Part shown: positions 1 to 9,151 of the stretch, in pieces | Layout: each line of letters opens with the position of its first letter | Numbering within the stretch: the first letter of the stretch is position 1 | NCBI GenBank assembly: GCA_900073065.1 | Contig: FJOG01000007.1 | Location: 183,437 to 202,625, forward strand | DNA length: 19,189 bases | Source of the DNA: Phialocephala subalpina | Taxonomy: Eukaryota > Ascomycota > Leotiomycetes > Helotiales > Mollisiaceae | Direction of reading: 5' to 3' | Position numbers and translations under genes: made by a program | The notes under the pieces: model-generated | The model's database searches: none | Seen by the model: only the letters and a program-made list of their open reading frames with translations | Told to the model about the DNA's origin: nothing

Positions 1-700
1 TTTTTGCTGGTCAATTCCTATCCCTCTCTGCCTGTAATCCCGTAACTTAGCCTTTCGATTCTCTGCAAAGGGAGAATCTGCCCTCCTCGCATGTATTCAT
101 TTAGCATTCATCATTTATCGAGGCAGAGCAAGAGAGGTGAAAGATACGTATTGTATTTATGCCTGAGGCCTAAGATCACCTGACATTATCTGTTGAAGGA
201 TTCTGATATCAAGACCGAGAAGAAAACGTCTGATGCTCTGAGGCTCCTGCCAACGTGCCATGTGTGCTGCAGCACTGTTGCTCCAAACGGTCTGTCGTCG
301 CATGTACAGTACTCCCCTCAATGCACCTGATTTTGACTGATTCGTTACAGTGCTCAGTAATGCGAAGTCAGCCACATGCGACGGCCACATAACACCATTC
401 CTGTTTCCTTCTCGAGGCTACTACTCGCCGAAGACGAGTAATCTCGACCGATTGAAACAATACACGATCTGCCGATCTATGCCTGGCTAATCCTGGCGAC
501 TTCGAACGAAGCCTTCACTGTTGACAACCAGACCAACGACAATTTTGGTGTTGCAAAGGCCGATGACAGCCCTGTTGTGCACATTATCAACACTCTTGCG
601 AGCCGGAAAAGAGTTCAATCGAAAGCATTGAAGAATCCTAGTAAAGCCCCCTTGCTGCATGCTATTTAATTTGAGCTAACTCGAAGCTTACTTAGTGGTC
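1..700. other. no gene supported
   Basis: I see no convincing coding region, RNA gene or repeat here. A 77-codon minus-strand reading frame with a true ATG (positions 390-157) exists, but it has no recognisable motif, no splice partners and unremarkable composition, so I do not call it. The stretch is ordinary mixed-composition sequence. Confidence 0.5.
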
Positions 701-906
701 TATGTCGCGTCTGATAATGAAGACGATGTGGAAGTCGTGCCTAATACTCAACCTAACTCTCCCTAAGACACGATCAATCAAACCGATGACGAAGTCGAAT
801 GCCGACAGCAACCCAACAAACGTTCTCAGCCTGCGAAGGAAACCGCAGCCAGCTCCGACCCAACTCCCCCAAACGTTCAGGCAAGGCTCGGAATGATGGA
901 CCTAAG

Positions 907-1256
907 AGCCGACGGAAGTCAAATACACGTACCAAGCTTACAACGCGCGAGTTCAAGACCACATTGACACCGAAGCTACGTGGTTGAGTGCTGCTCCAAC
1001 AAGATGCAATGTTCTCCGCGAACTCTTCAAAAGCCAGAGAAAGCGTATTGCAGCCCTTGATGACCTCGAAGCCGAACACTGCCAAATCGTTGCCAAAATT
1101 TCAGCAGATTGCCTGCCACGACACGCACGGTTGCAACTCACGGCAGAACTTGAAGACGTGGAGGAGAAAAGAAGTGATATGACTGTTGAGTTACGTCGAG
1201 CCATGAATTCTATTTGCAGCTCTTTCGCTGCAATGAAACAAGACCTCGAGCAGTAA
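907..1256 (+). CDS. 3' coding exon of an unresolved or decayed gene, coiled-coil-like
   Basis: An open frame of about 116 codons runs to TAA at 1254-1256. It has no early ATG, so it reads as a last exon; a plausible acceptor (CTAAG) ends at 906, directly after an in-frame TAA at 903-905. The protein is rich in Glu, Arg, Lys, Leu and Ala, with heptad-like spacing through its second half (segments such as LTAELEDVEEKRSD and ELRRAM), suggesting an alpha-helical coiled coil. Just upstream (about 710-880) is an acidic, Gln/Pro/Ser-rich coding-like stretch in another frame, broken by TAA at about 774-776. It could be an upstream exon, since a CCTAAC branch-like site and CCTAAG acceptor sit there, or a frameshifted relic. 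I recognise no family and could not complete a gene model. Confidence 0.45.
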
Positions 1257-1294
1257 TCTGAAAGAGAAAAAGGTCACGGAACGTATTAAGAGAT

Positions 1295-1367
1295 CAGCCA
1301 TCACAGCAGAGCAGAGCAGCTATCACAGCACAGCAGCCACCACAGCACAGCAGCCATCACAGTAGAG
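1295..1367 (+). repeat. 17-bp minisatellite, four copies
   Basis: Four copies of a 17-bp unit like CAGCCATCACAGCACAG lie at 1295-1311, 1317-1333, 1334-1350 and 1351-1367, with a 5-bp CAGAG insertion after the first. Copies differ at one to three positions. The period is not a multiple of three and no gene reads through it. Confidence 0.8.
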
Positions 1368-2140
1368 CAGCGATCGCCTACTCCACACCAATAGCGCACC
1401 TCTGAAGAAATCATTTCCAAGCTTCCACCCACAACGAACTTAAGAACCATCAAGACGTGCGCGCAAGGCCAGACGTGAGCACCAAAAGCGACGCACTCCC
1501 TCACATAACGCTGCTCTCGCCAACTAACCAACGCCGTCAAACGTCATTTCTGCTGGTCAAAACGAAACCAATAGAGACAATGACTGGCTGAAACTTCCGG
1601 TGACATCGGCACACAACGAACCTCCGGCTTGGGGATGGAACAATTGCCTCAACTCCCGATGGCAAAGCGGAGGACTTGAACGCCAAATTCCATCCTCCGC
1701 CAAAATCACATTTTCGACAATCCGAGAAACCTCATTACTGAAGTCGTGATTGAGAGATTGGCCTTCGCTGCCGATAGTGACTATAAGATGGGACGCTGCC
1801 CAAACTACGATGGATAAGAGACAACGACAACCCTACACACGAAAAATCAAGCCTAGACACGAGCAAATGAATCCTTCACACACGCAATTCACCCGAATCT
1901 CGTCAGGTAAGCCTACCCAGTATCCCTTTCCCCGACAAAGATTCTAACACGATTCAGAACTCCAAGATGTGTCTCTGCTTACCATATGGTCCCTACCACG
2001 ACACCCGACCCGTCATGGTATTATTCAAGCGACGTCCTTAGTATTCGCTCCCTACAAACATAGTGTTGTGTCAGTTCAACGCGTCGACGGAGATAAGTCA
2101 AAATCTGTGAACCATCAGAGCTATGTCGACACTCTTTGCT
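1368..2140. other. gap with frameshifted coding-like fragments only
   Basis: No intact gene is visible. Between about 1550 and 1790 different frames give short protein-like runs (for example LGDGTIASTPDGKAEDLN near 1630-1685 and DNPRNLITEVVIERLAFAAD near 1718-1780), interrupted by stops and frame changes. This could be a heavily decayed gene or chance. I recognise no domain. Confidence 0.3.
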
Positions 2141-2412
2141 TGATGTGGATGCTTGATCTGGATGTTGCTTGATACTGGAGGTTGCTTGATGCTGGAGGTT
2201 GCTTGATGCTGGAGGTTGCTTAATGCTGGAGGTTGCTTGATGCTGGAGGTTGCTTGATGCTGGAGGTTGCTTGATGCTGGAGGTTGCTTGATCTGAAGGA
2301 TGTTGATTTGGGTGATGCCGGATTTGGAGGATGCTTGATCTGGAGGATACTTGATCGGGAGGATGCTGATTGGGAGGGTGCTGATTGGGGGGATGTCTGA
2401 TCTGGAGGATGT
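2141..2412 (+). repeat. 17-bp minisatellite with degenerate flanks
   Basis: Seven head-to-tail copies of a 17-bp unit (TGATGCTGGAGGTTGCT) span 2170-2288 with only two or three substitutions in total. They are flanked by shorter, degenerate 12-16-bp relatives (TGATCTGGAGGATGCT-like) at 2141-2169 and 2289-2412. A homogeneous core with decayed edges is typical of an expanding and contracting minisatellite. On the minus strand all three frames stay open, giving Gln/Ser/Pro repeats, but because 17 is not divisible by three this is probably a by-product of the repeat. Confidence 0.9.
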
Positions 2413-2881
2413 ATTGTATCCCGCCGTCAAATTCCCCAAGACTCTTCAAATGACAGATTCGAGTTTTGTTCAAGCGCTGCCCTCGTCTTGCGGCTATGGA
2501 AGAAGGAAATCAATAAAGATGACATGCAAAGATTTGTTCGTATTGCGGCCATCATTTGTTTTGCATCTCTTCCGCTGGCCTGATGCTTGCCTTCGGGTTG
2601 CAAGCCAACTATTCTCGCCATTTATAATCGTCGACGGACTTCAGGAGAATCACCACGATAACCTAAGGGTGCTGCAGTGCTCCTTTCGTATTGAAGCTGA
2701 TATCTTAGTAGTCTTACCACTCTGCTGGTGTCTGGGGGTTCCGTAGAGGCGACGTTGCACGAAGGCAGTGCTGCAGTCGAGAGTGAGCTTGGATCCCGTT
2801 CCTACTGCCACCTCACGAGTCCACCAAAAACGAGAGCAAAGGTAATGAAGAGCATTAATACATAGCCCGAACACAAAATGA
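2413..2881. other. 3' flank of the AAA+ gene, nothing else seen
   Basis: This lies downstream of the AAA+ ATPase stop codon on the minus strand and probably holds its 3' UTR. Open frames exist on both strands but are Leu/Cys/Trp-rich without motifs and look like chance. No RNA or mobile element was recognised. Confidence 0.5.
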
Positions 2882-5473
2882 CTATAAATAAGATCGCATA
2901 TTTTCAGAAGAGCCTCCCTGAGCGTCAGTTTCAAATTCCTTGCCCACGTCAATGACGATCTCCAAGTGAGAATAGGACATCACAGCCCCTTCCTGGGCCG
3001 CCAAGGCATGCGCTGCCCGAACGACATTCCTGATCTGAAGCAGGAACTTGTCAGCGTATGAACTCATAGCTTCTACGAAACAAGTACCTACCTGGCGACC
3101 ATTGAGATTGTGCCTTGCAAGGTCTTTAAGGTTCTCCTCACTATAGTCTGCTTCCCCTCCAACCGTGATTGCATTTTTGAGAAAGGTGTCCCAGATCCCC
3201 TTTCTCGTGTCAACACCCAAGGAACTATAACTAAACGCCAAGTGGATCCTGCTCCGGATCGCATCATCAAAATCCTTAAGTCGGTTGGTGGTAAGGAGCA
3301 TGATTCCTTGATAATATTCCAACTTGCGTAGGAACACGGAGACGAGAGAATTGTGGATATGATCCGTGTCGCGCTCGCGCAAAAACACATCAGCCTCATC
3401 GAGAAGAAGCAGAGCCTTCCAGTGATCAGCAAGCTCAAAGATAAGGGAAAGCTGCTTCTCGAGCTTTGCTGCATCGTGGCTCAAATCCCCAGCGGATATC
3501 TGCGAACGTCAGCACCAAGAGCAGCATCGCTAAGAGGCAATTCCCACCGTATAGAGCGGTCTCCGGAGGCGCTCCGAGAGTGCTTCAGCAGTCAACGTCT
3601 TGCCAACCCCAGGCGGCCCACTAGCACGTGTGTTAGTAGACTTGGGAAATACGGTTAAAGCTGGGTGCCGTACTAGAGGAGCATAATGAGACCACGGCCT
3701 TTCCCATTTACAATGTCATCAAATGAATGATCCGGTGTTTGCTGCAAATGAGATGCTGCGAGAGCTAGAGTGAGATTCTTCCGCTTGGCCTTTATCGCAA
3801 GATGATTCCAAAGGGAGTGATTCCAGCTAATCTCGGTGATGTCGTCGACCGCGAACTCCACTACATGTCATTCGATTAGCTTTAGAAACCTTCGTCACTA
3901 GGCAAGGTTCTTACACCACAACTTATCATTCAGACTGTAACCTAGAACCGTTGGACTGCAAAGGATTAAGATGTTCTCATCTTGCATATCAAGATCCACA
4001 CGGTTGACCTTGACTTCGTTGGCCCCCGGGGGCGGAGGCGGACGATCCTCGAGAAAGTCCCAGAGATCGATGGTATTAGAATCGCTCGAGCGGCTGTTGG
4101 CTACCTTGATAATGCTTGGCCTGGCGTAGTTGGGGTTGATCTTTCGGAACTGGGCCGCATCAACCATAATTCTGCTCGAGACGGATGTTGCGACTGGCTC
4201 TCCTTTAACTACTTGGAACGCTATGCCACTATATTGGAGATGCCGAAGGCTCTTCAAAGAGCCGAACTTCTGACCGCACTTAACCAGACCCGCTCTAACC
4301 TGGTCTGCATTTTCGTGGTATCGCAGGGGGAAAATGTCGAGAGAGTTAATAGGCTTTGACCCACGGAATTTCAAAATTCCAGTTTGAATAGAAACTTCAC
4401 CAAACACTTTCCCGTCGAAATCCACGTAGCGACCCCCAATATGGAAGTACTCCACGCCATCAGACGTGGTTCTCTCTTCGCCAAAGTCATATTTGATGCA
4501 CCTTGGTTTCTTTGTCCCGAGACAAGTGGTGTAAGCAAACGTATTTGGCTTGAAAAGAGCCCAAAGCAGGTCATACGGGATCTCGCCACTCATGAAAAGC
4601 GGCAACAGACGAGTTATGGTATCCGCGTAGGCTGTCTTGATGTGCTGGATAAGCAAGTCGAGGTGCTTTGCACACGTTGGGTCGAGAAGATCGGTGCTGC
4701 TTCGGAGCGACTTGAGTTCAGGGAGGTAGTGATACAAGAGATTCTGCTCCACCTGAGCTCAGGTTAGTGGTTGGTTTCACACGGCCAAAGAGGGAGAGCT
4801 TGCAGAAGGTTTGTCTTCCTTTGCGCTAATTCCATGAACGCCCTTCAGAACTGTCCGCAAGACATCTCGCAACCATTCTGATTTGATATCGATATAGATC
4901 GTGGTAGCCGATGTCTTCTTGTCTAGGATATTTTCATGAGTACATGGAGTCTGTTTAGAGCAAATGTACTAACCAATCCGAGCACGAACGACAAACACGT
5001 ATTGATCAAGTTCATCCACCTCATCTCCTGATTTGGGCGGTTCCTTGATTGTGTACTTGTACGCCTTTTCATTCCAGCTGTATAACAGGATCTTGTCAGT
5101 ATGCTTGGACTTGTGTGGGATTGGAGACATACACTTCATTAACGGTCTTGAACTCTAGCTTTGAAGCTCGAGCTGGCGGTTCCTCGGATTTGACTTTGTC
5201 TGCAGCGGCAGGCGGAGGAGGAGGCCCATGGTTGGCATTGAGAGACTTGAGAATGTCCAAGAATTGTTGGCCCTGCTCTATAGTCACAACTTGTGAGGAT
5301 GACTGGTTTGTCGGAGGAGCGGAAGCAATCTCCATGGCCACAACGGCTTTGACCATGTCAATGAACTGCTGGACATTGTTCAATGTGACAATATGCTCGG
5401 ATGATGGATTCGGACTGCTCGGTGGTGTGGTTGGTTGTGCCAAAGCTGTTTGAATCATCTCTGTTGGAGACAT
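2882..5473 (-). CDS. fungal AAA+ ATPase with DUF7025-type N-terminal domain, 8 exons
   Basis: Exons by eye: 5473-5133, 5077-4974, 4922-4804, 4752-3915, 3860-3674, 3620-3548, 3499-3092, 3034-2882. They join to 2,223 nt, in frame, giving 740 residues with no internal stop. Residues 1-110 are Pro/Ser-rich with two similar segments (VTLNNVQQFIDMVKAV and VTIEQGQQFLDILKSL) before a proline run. Exon 4 carries the conserved fungal block (LLWALFKPNTFAYTT, then YFHIGGRYVDFDGKVFGE) that I associate with DUF7025. The AAA+ core follows: Walker A GPPGVGKT (531-538), Walker B LLLLDEAD (D588, E589), sensor-1 TTNR (N626), arginine-finger-type RSR (636-638), and a lid with the GRQIRNVVRAAHALA motif made by splicing. 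It is probably an ATP-driven protein remodeller; its substrate and location are unknown. Introns are 48-57 nt. The start has A at -3; a longer in-frame upstream reading begins with GTG, not ATG. Confidence 0.9.
3035..3091 (-). other. intron 7 of the AAA+ gene, 57 nt without stop
   Basis: GTAGGT donor, GCTGAC branch-like site and TTCAG acceptor. The intron is 19 codons long and contains no stop, so the surrounding frame reads straight through. Splicing restores GRQ|IRNVVRAAHALA, the typical lid motif of fungal AAA+ proteins, so I take it as a real intron whose retention would insert 19 residues. Confidence 0.8.
4753..4803 (-). other. intron 3 of the AAA+ gene, GC-AG type
   Basis: On the minus strand the 51-nt intron starts GCAAGC, has a CTAAC branch site and ends CTCAG. 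Removing it gives the family-like junction KPS|VEQNLLYHYLPELKS in frame. The only GT donor nearby (GTGTGA) would give an intron of about 30 nt and leave seven extra residues, so the non-canonical GC donor is preferred. Confidence 0.75.
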
Positions 5474-5617
5474 TGTCAACGTGGGGATGATAGATGCCTT
5501 TATGTACGTGCTACACAAGGTATATACAGAGCGAGGAGGTTCAGAAAGATGCTTGAAGAGCTGGATGCTGGGGAACACAGGAGGTGATGATCAGAACTTC
5601 AGAGGGGATCTGTGCCC

Positions 5618-5625
5618 TTATATAT
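5618..5625 (-). promoter_or_regulatory. TATA-like box of the AAA+ gene
   Basis: TATATAAG on the minus strand, about 145 nt upstream of the ATG at 5473. The spacing suits a fungal promoter with a 5' leader of around 100 nt. The assignment rests on position and sequence alone. Confidence 0.4.
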
Positions 5626-5659
5626 TCCATGATTCTCGTATAATTGTCCGCAACGGAGG

Positions 5660-6245
5660 TCCATTCTTGCGCGGCCAACGCGGGACAGTCGATTAAGGAA
5701 GTTGATTCCGTTGTCCCCTGGATGAACCGGCGACCTACGGTTGCAGCATGATGTGTTGGCTCCTTGAACGACCAAGCTGGCTTGTCGATTCATCATGGAG
5801 CAATGAGGGAGAAGCAAGACATCGATGTGGAGTATTGATAGCGTTTGGACCTGGATATTACATACGAGCTTCGATGCTTTACAGCATTGCCTTAACCAAT
5901 CGGAGGCACCAACAATGGAGAGGGTACCACACGGAGACGTTCCATTTTTGGGAACCGCAGAATCGATACGCCATGAACTCTTTCTCTAACAAGATCCTCA
6001 TCCCCGAGGCGGCTGGCGGCCCACGATTGAGGTATGATGCACGCCCCTGGATAATCATGATGGCTTCGTCAGTTCATCATGCGGATAACGCGGGGAGAAA
6101 CGATACATTGAAGTGGAGTATTGATGAAGTTTCATTGATGTCTTTCATAGCTTGCAAGCAAGACCCTGGGTCCCACCAATTGACCTCTCTCCGTATGGTA
6201 CCCTTATGCGGACAACGCGGAGAGAAGCACATATCTGCAGGACGA
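5660..6245. repeat. diverged direct repeats, about 285 bp apart
   Basis: A segment at about 5715-5846 reappears at about 6002-6132. Shared landmarks include GATG at 5750/6036, GGCTT..TCATCATG at 5779/6062, and GTGGAGTATTGAT at 5827/6113, all offset by 283-286 bp. A shorter third relative (TATGCGGACAACGCGGAGAGAAGCAC-like) starts near 6206 and matches 6079 onward; a faint fourth (TGCGCGGCCAACGCGGGACA) starts near 5667. Copies are clearly diverged and have no shared open frame, so this is an old non-coding tandem or transposon relic upstream of the AAA+ gene. Confidence 0.6.
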
Positions 6246-6583
6246 TGTTGGAAGAAATGTTAGTGGGATATCGATTCACCATACAGTAGTGTTGGAGGAG
6301 CAGCCCATGCGGGCCGTGGCTATAGCTAGAGAAAGAGTTCACAATATCATTGATTTGTCCAGTTATCCAATATAGAACGTCTCTGTGCAGTACCTTTTTG
6401 ATTCTCGCTCGTGAAGCCATTGAAGCATGGCAAACTGCTTTCGTATGTTCATCATTCAGACAAAGCGTGAAGTAACGCGTTGAATGTCGATGTGAAGTTA
6501 CGCTGAGCTACAGAGACGGACTGGAGCATTGGGCCAATCAAGACTGCAGCCACAAGCGTAGTCCATGTCATGGACGGACCACA

Positions 6584-6770
6584 GATATCACAAGTTGTGG
6601 TCCCTGTCATGGAGGGATCACAAGTTGTGGTAGCTGTGAAGATGCGGAGGATATCACAAGTTGTGGTCCCTGTCATGGAGGGATCACAAGTTGTGGTAGC
6701 TGTGAAGATGCGGGAGGATATCACAAGTTGTGGTCCCTGTCATGGAGGGATCACAAGTTGTGATCCCTGC
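6584..6770 (+). repeat. 66/67-bp tandem repeat, 2.8 copies
   Basis: Copies start at 6584, 6650 and 6717; the second has one extra G (67 bp) and the third is cut at about 6770. Each unit has two half-units built on ATCACAAGTTGTGGT, one followed by CCCTGTCATGGAGG and the other by AGCTGTGAAGATGCG. A degenerate half-copy (GTAGTCCATGTCATGGACGG) precedes it at 6559-6578. Near-identity of the copies implies recent amplification. A plus-strand frame runs through but changes frame at the 67-bp unit, so a coding role is unlikely. Confidence 0.9.
6746..6768. repeat. 23-bp perfect palindrome at the repeat end
   Basis: Eleven-base arms (AGGGATCACAA and its reverse complement) flank a single central G at 6757. 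It arises where the last tandem unit changes from TTGTGGT to TTGTGAT, which completes the symmetry missing in earlier units. It could bind a dimeric protein or simply be the repeat boundary. Confidence 0.7.
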
Positions 6771-6976
6771 CATAATCGAGGACGACAAGAGCTCACCGAA
6801 TTCGACAAGGTGGACTGATGCGCGGGGCAAGGAGCACTTTATGACTCATGGTTTGCCACACTCTCTGTGTTGCGCACAGCCACATCACGTGGGGAACTAA
6901 ATACCCCGCGAGAGAATACAAGTCGAGTCCTCATCGCACTGTTGCATTTTGACACAAAAACAGACCACCACCGCCT

Positions 6977-7775
6977 ATGGCATCTGCAATATACTCCGTA
7001 GAGGCCGCGAAAGAGACTCTTTTTAAACATGGCTTCCTGGACCGGAAAGACCCGACGGTTGGGGATGGTATCCAGGAAATAGAGAAGAAGGGCTTCGAGT
7101 TTTTCTCGGAATATGGCCTGGACTTTTGCCAGCAATACGTCCTCAGTACAGTGAGTATAACGAAACATTTATGGTATCTATCTAATGCCTTTTAGCACAT
7201 CCTATCTATCGTGGAATCCTTCTTCGGCGACGAGACCTGCATTCTCGCACACTGCCTGAGATATATAGCATACCCGGGCCATATCGTGTGCTTTAGGAGG
7301 GGTGGTCCAAAGGCTGGACGGCGGGCTTTAGCAGTTCATCTGTTGGCCAAAGGATCGCGAGTTGGCTATTGCGGCGGCTCGCATGACCATTTCTTGCCTA
7401 CTACAAAGGGGATAAGGTTCTTGAACGAAATTTCTCAATCTGCACTGGATGAAGTGGGCTGCCAATGCGAGGAGAAAGCATTTCCTGACGGTGGCTTGTA
7501 AGTTGTTGCTCTATAGTGTAGTCGCATGTATTAACATATCTCGCAGAACAATTTTCGATGCTCGAATTGGTTTCGAACTCAAGGAAGGGTATGCAATCAC
7601 ATTTGAATTTGCGACAATCGATGTAATCAAGAACTGGCCAAAGATGGTTCTTTCGAGCTCACCAGAGTTGATACAAAAGGTGGGGGACATGGAGCGCGAC
7701 TTGGAGAACCGAAAATTCCAAAAAATCCGAATGAACTTTGTATTTAGAGATCCCATTGCAAGTACAAACGCATAG
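6977..7775 (+). CDS. uncharacterised fungal protein, 3 exons, 234 aa
   Basis: Exons 6977-7150, 7196-7497 and 7547-7775 join to 705 nt in frame. Introns are 45 nt (GTGAGT..TTTTAG) and 49 nt (GTAAGT..TTAAC..CGCAG), both strong fungal signals. The protein starts MASAIYSVEAAKETLF, has a central block with RGGPKAGRRALAVHLLAKGS then GGSHDH, and a C-terminal block with FELKEGYAITFEFATIDVIK. It has no signal peptide or membrane segment. The GSH-containing middle faintly recalls beta-sandwich dioxygenase-like folds, but I cannot see a full metal-binding triad and do not assign a function. It converges on the C2H2 gene, with only 10 nt between the two stop codons. Confidence 0.8.
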
Positions 7776-7785
7776 TTATTACTGC

Positions 7786-8818
7786 TCAAGGTATTCCGCT
7801 CCCTATATTCCCAGCCGTATTCTCTGTTTGTATCCATCCCATCCATGGTTCAGGCCAGTTTATGATGTTAAATATGGGAGCATCGAAGTCGATATCGTCT
7901 AGAGCTGAGGTTGGTCCTTCGATAGACCCGGGATAAAACGCCTCTGTTGAAATGTTCGGAAAGCCGGCTCTGGCTACGGGTTCGGCAACATTCGAGGGAG
8001 GCATAAGTGCTATAGCCGACTGCGTGAAGGAGACGGCTGTATGTGCATCTTGTCTGATGTGAGCTCAGAGAAGACATTTCAAGAGGGTCAATACCATTGG
8101 CAGGCTGAAAACCGAGCTCGTTCATGATACCAACCCTGTGCAACTTGGCGCTTTGAGCTCCTGAAGTCCTTGAGCCTACATCTCCCACCTCGCGCGCTCT
8201 TTTATTGCTCCTCTCAACGCGGGAGAGGCGTCCCCCCTCTGCAAGATCTAGTTCGTCGGCGGCCCGCTTGCGCAACTCATCACACATCTGGTTTATGTAG
8301 GTAGTCTTGATCGTCCCCACGTCCTGGTGCCGTTCCGCATGTCTTATATATTCCCTGGCTCGTCTTGAAACGTGTCGACAGCACACGCATACCTCATTGC
8401 ATTGGACGTCTGCATCAAAGTTAAGAATCCCGCTTGAAGGAGGAAGACAAAGGCCTACGTTGCTCAAAATGCCTCTGAAGCCTCTGTCGGGTTTTGAATG
8501 ATTCGCTTCTACTGCAATCTTTGAGAGGACAATTATATGTTTTACCACCGCAATCATTCTCTATTCCAGGCCTCTCGGCATCATCGTATACATCTGGGTC
8601 GTGGTCGTCGCTATCTGGATTGTCGTCATTTACTTTCGAGTGAGACCGGTATATTTCCAGCTGAGCGGACAAATATCCTTCGAGAGTCTAGAGAGAGTCA
8701 GTTCTGTACCTGCAGGTAATTGAATACTAACTCGGTATTCGTCAAGGTGAGCACGAAATGCATCGCTCGTCGGAAAGAAAGCAAAGCAGGTACATTGTAG
8801 CCGCATATCGTTCGACAT
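7786..8818 (-). CDS. C2H2 zinc-finger protein, 4 exons, 293 aa
   Basis: Proposed exons 8818-8732, 8687-8459, 8409-8095 and 8036-7786 give 882 nt in frame. The first two introns (44 and 49 nt) are well supported; the third (8094-8037, GTATTG..ATACAG) is chosen because it alone links the C-terminal frame cleanly. An N-terminal Cys-x-Cys..His motif (C9, C11, H24) precedes a paired finger: C82-x4-C87..H102-x3-H106, then C113-x2-C116..H129-x3-H133. An Asp-rich acidic linker (50-65) lies before the fingers. A basic Arg/Lys stretch follows (ERSNKRARE), and the tail is hydrophobic/acidic with WPEPWMGW, possibly an activation segment. It is probably a nuclear nucleic-acid-binding protein; its target is unknown. 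Confidence 0.8.
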
Positions 8819-9151
8819 GCTGAGGGCGATTGATCACGGTGGGAGACGAGAAAGCGAAGGAAGTGGAGTCCTCCGGGGAAATCCGATCTTCAAATTACCC
8901 GTCCAGCCAATCAACATTTTGTTAAAATCCATAAAAGATAATTAGCCGAAGATGCCCTCGTGGCAAATGCGGCAGGATCTGAACTTATTTAAACCCTTCG
9001 CAACTCCGCTGAGAGTTGGGCTTCTACCCTGATCGACATCTCTCTTTCCACGCAACAGCACTTTTGTCCGTATATCTTGAAAAAATTAATAAAATTTATT
9101 AGAGTCGCGCATCGTTCCGCCAATATCCTCTCCACTCCATTAAACAAAAAT
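8819..9151. promoter_or_regulatory. shared divergent promoter, C2H2 gene and microprotein
   Basis: This 333-bp spacer separates two divergent starts. It holds a CCAAT motif (8907-8911), a TATTTAAA box (8986-8993) oriented for the plus-strand gene, then pyrimidine-rich leader sequence (about 9013-9050) and an A-rich run (AACAAAAAT) up to the ATG at 9152. All are usual fungal core-promoter elements. No clear TATA box faces the minus-strand gene. Confidence 0.5.

Noticed and set aside
157..390. Minus-strand 77-codon ORF with a true ATG
   Set aside because: No motif, no splice context, no composition signal; similar frames occur by chance in this GC range.
2141..2412. CRISPR-like array or telomeric repeat
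   Set aside because: Units abut without spacers and do not match TTAGGG-type telomere repeats.
2021..2473. Minus-strand 150-codon frame with Gln/Pro/Ser repeats
   Set aside because: It is the translation of the 17-bp minisatellite; the repeat is open in all three frames because no stop occurs in the unit, and the flanks have no protein-like sequence.
3982..4767. Plus-strand frames of 125 and 127 codons over the AAA+ gene
   Set aside because: Antisense shadows of the DUF7025-bearing exon, which reads as a typical fungal protein on the minus strand.
6570..6818. Plus-strand repeat protein (VVVPVMEGSQ units)
   Set aside because: The frame follows the 66-bp array and shifts at the 67-bp copy; the minus strand is open too. 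Better explained as a DNA repeat.
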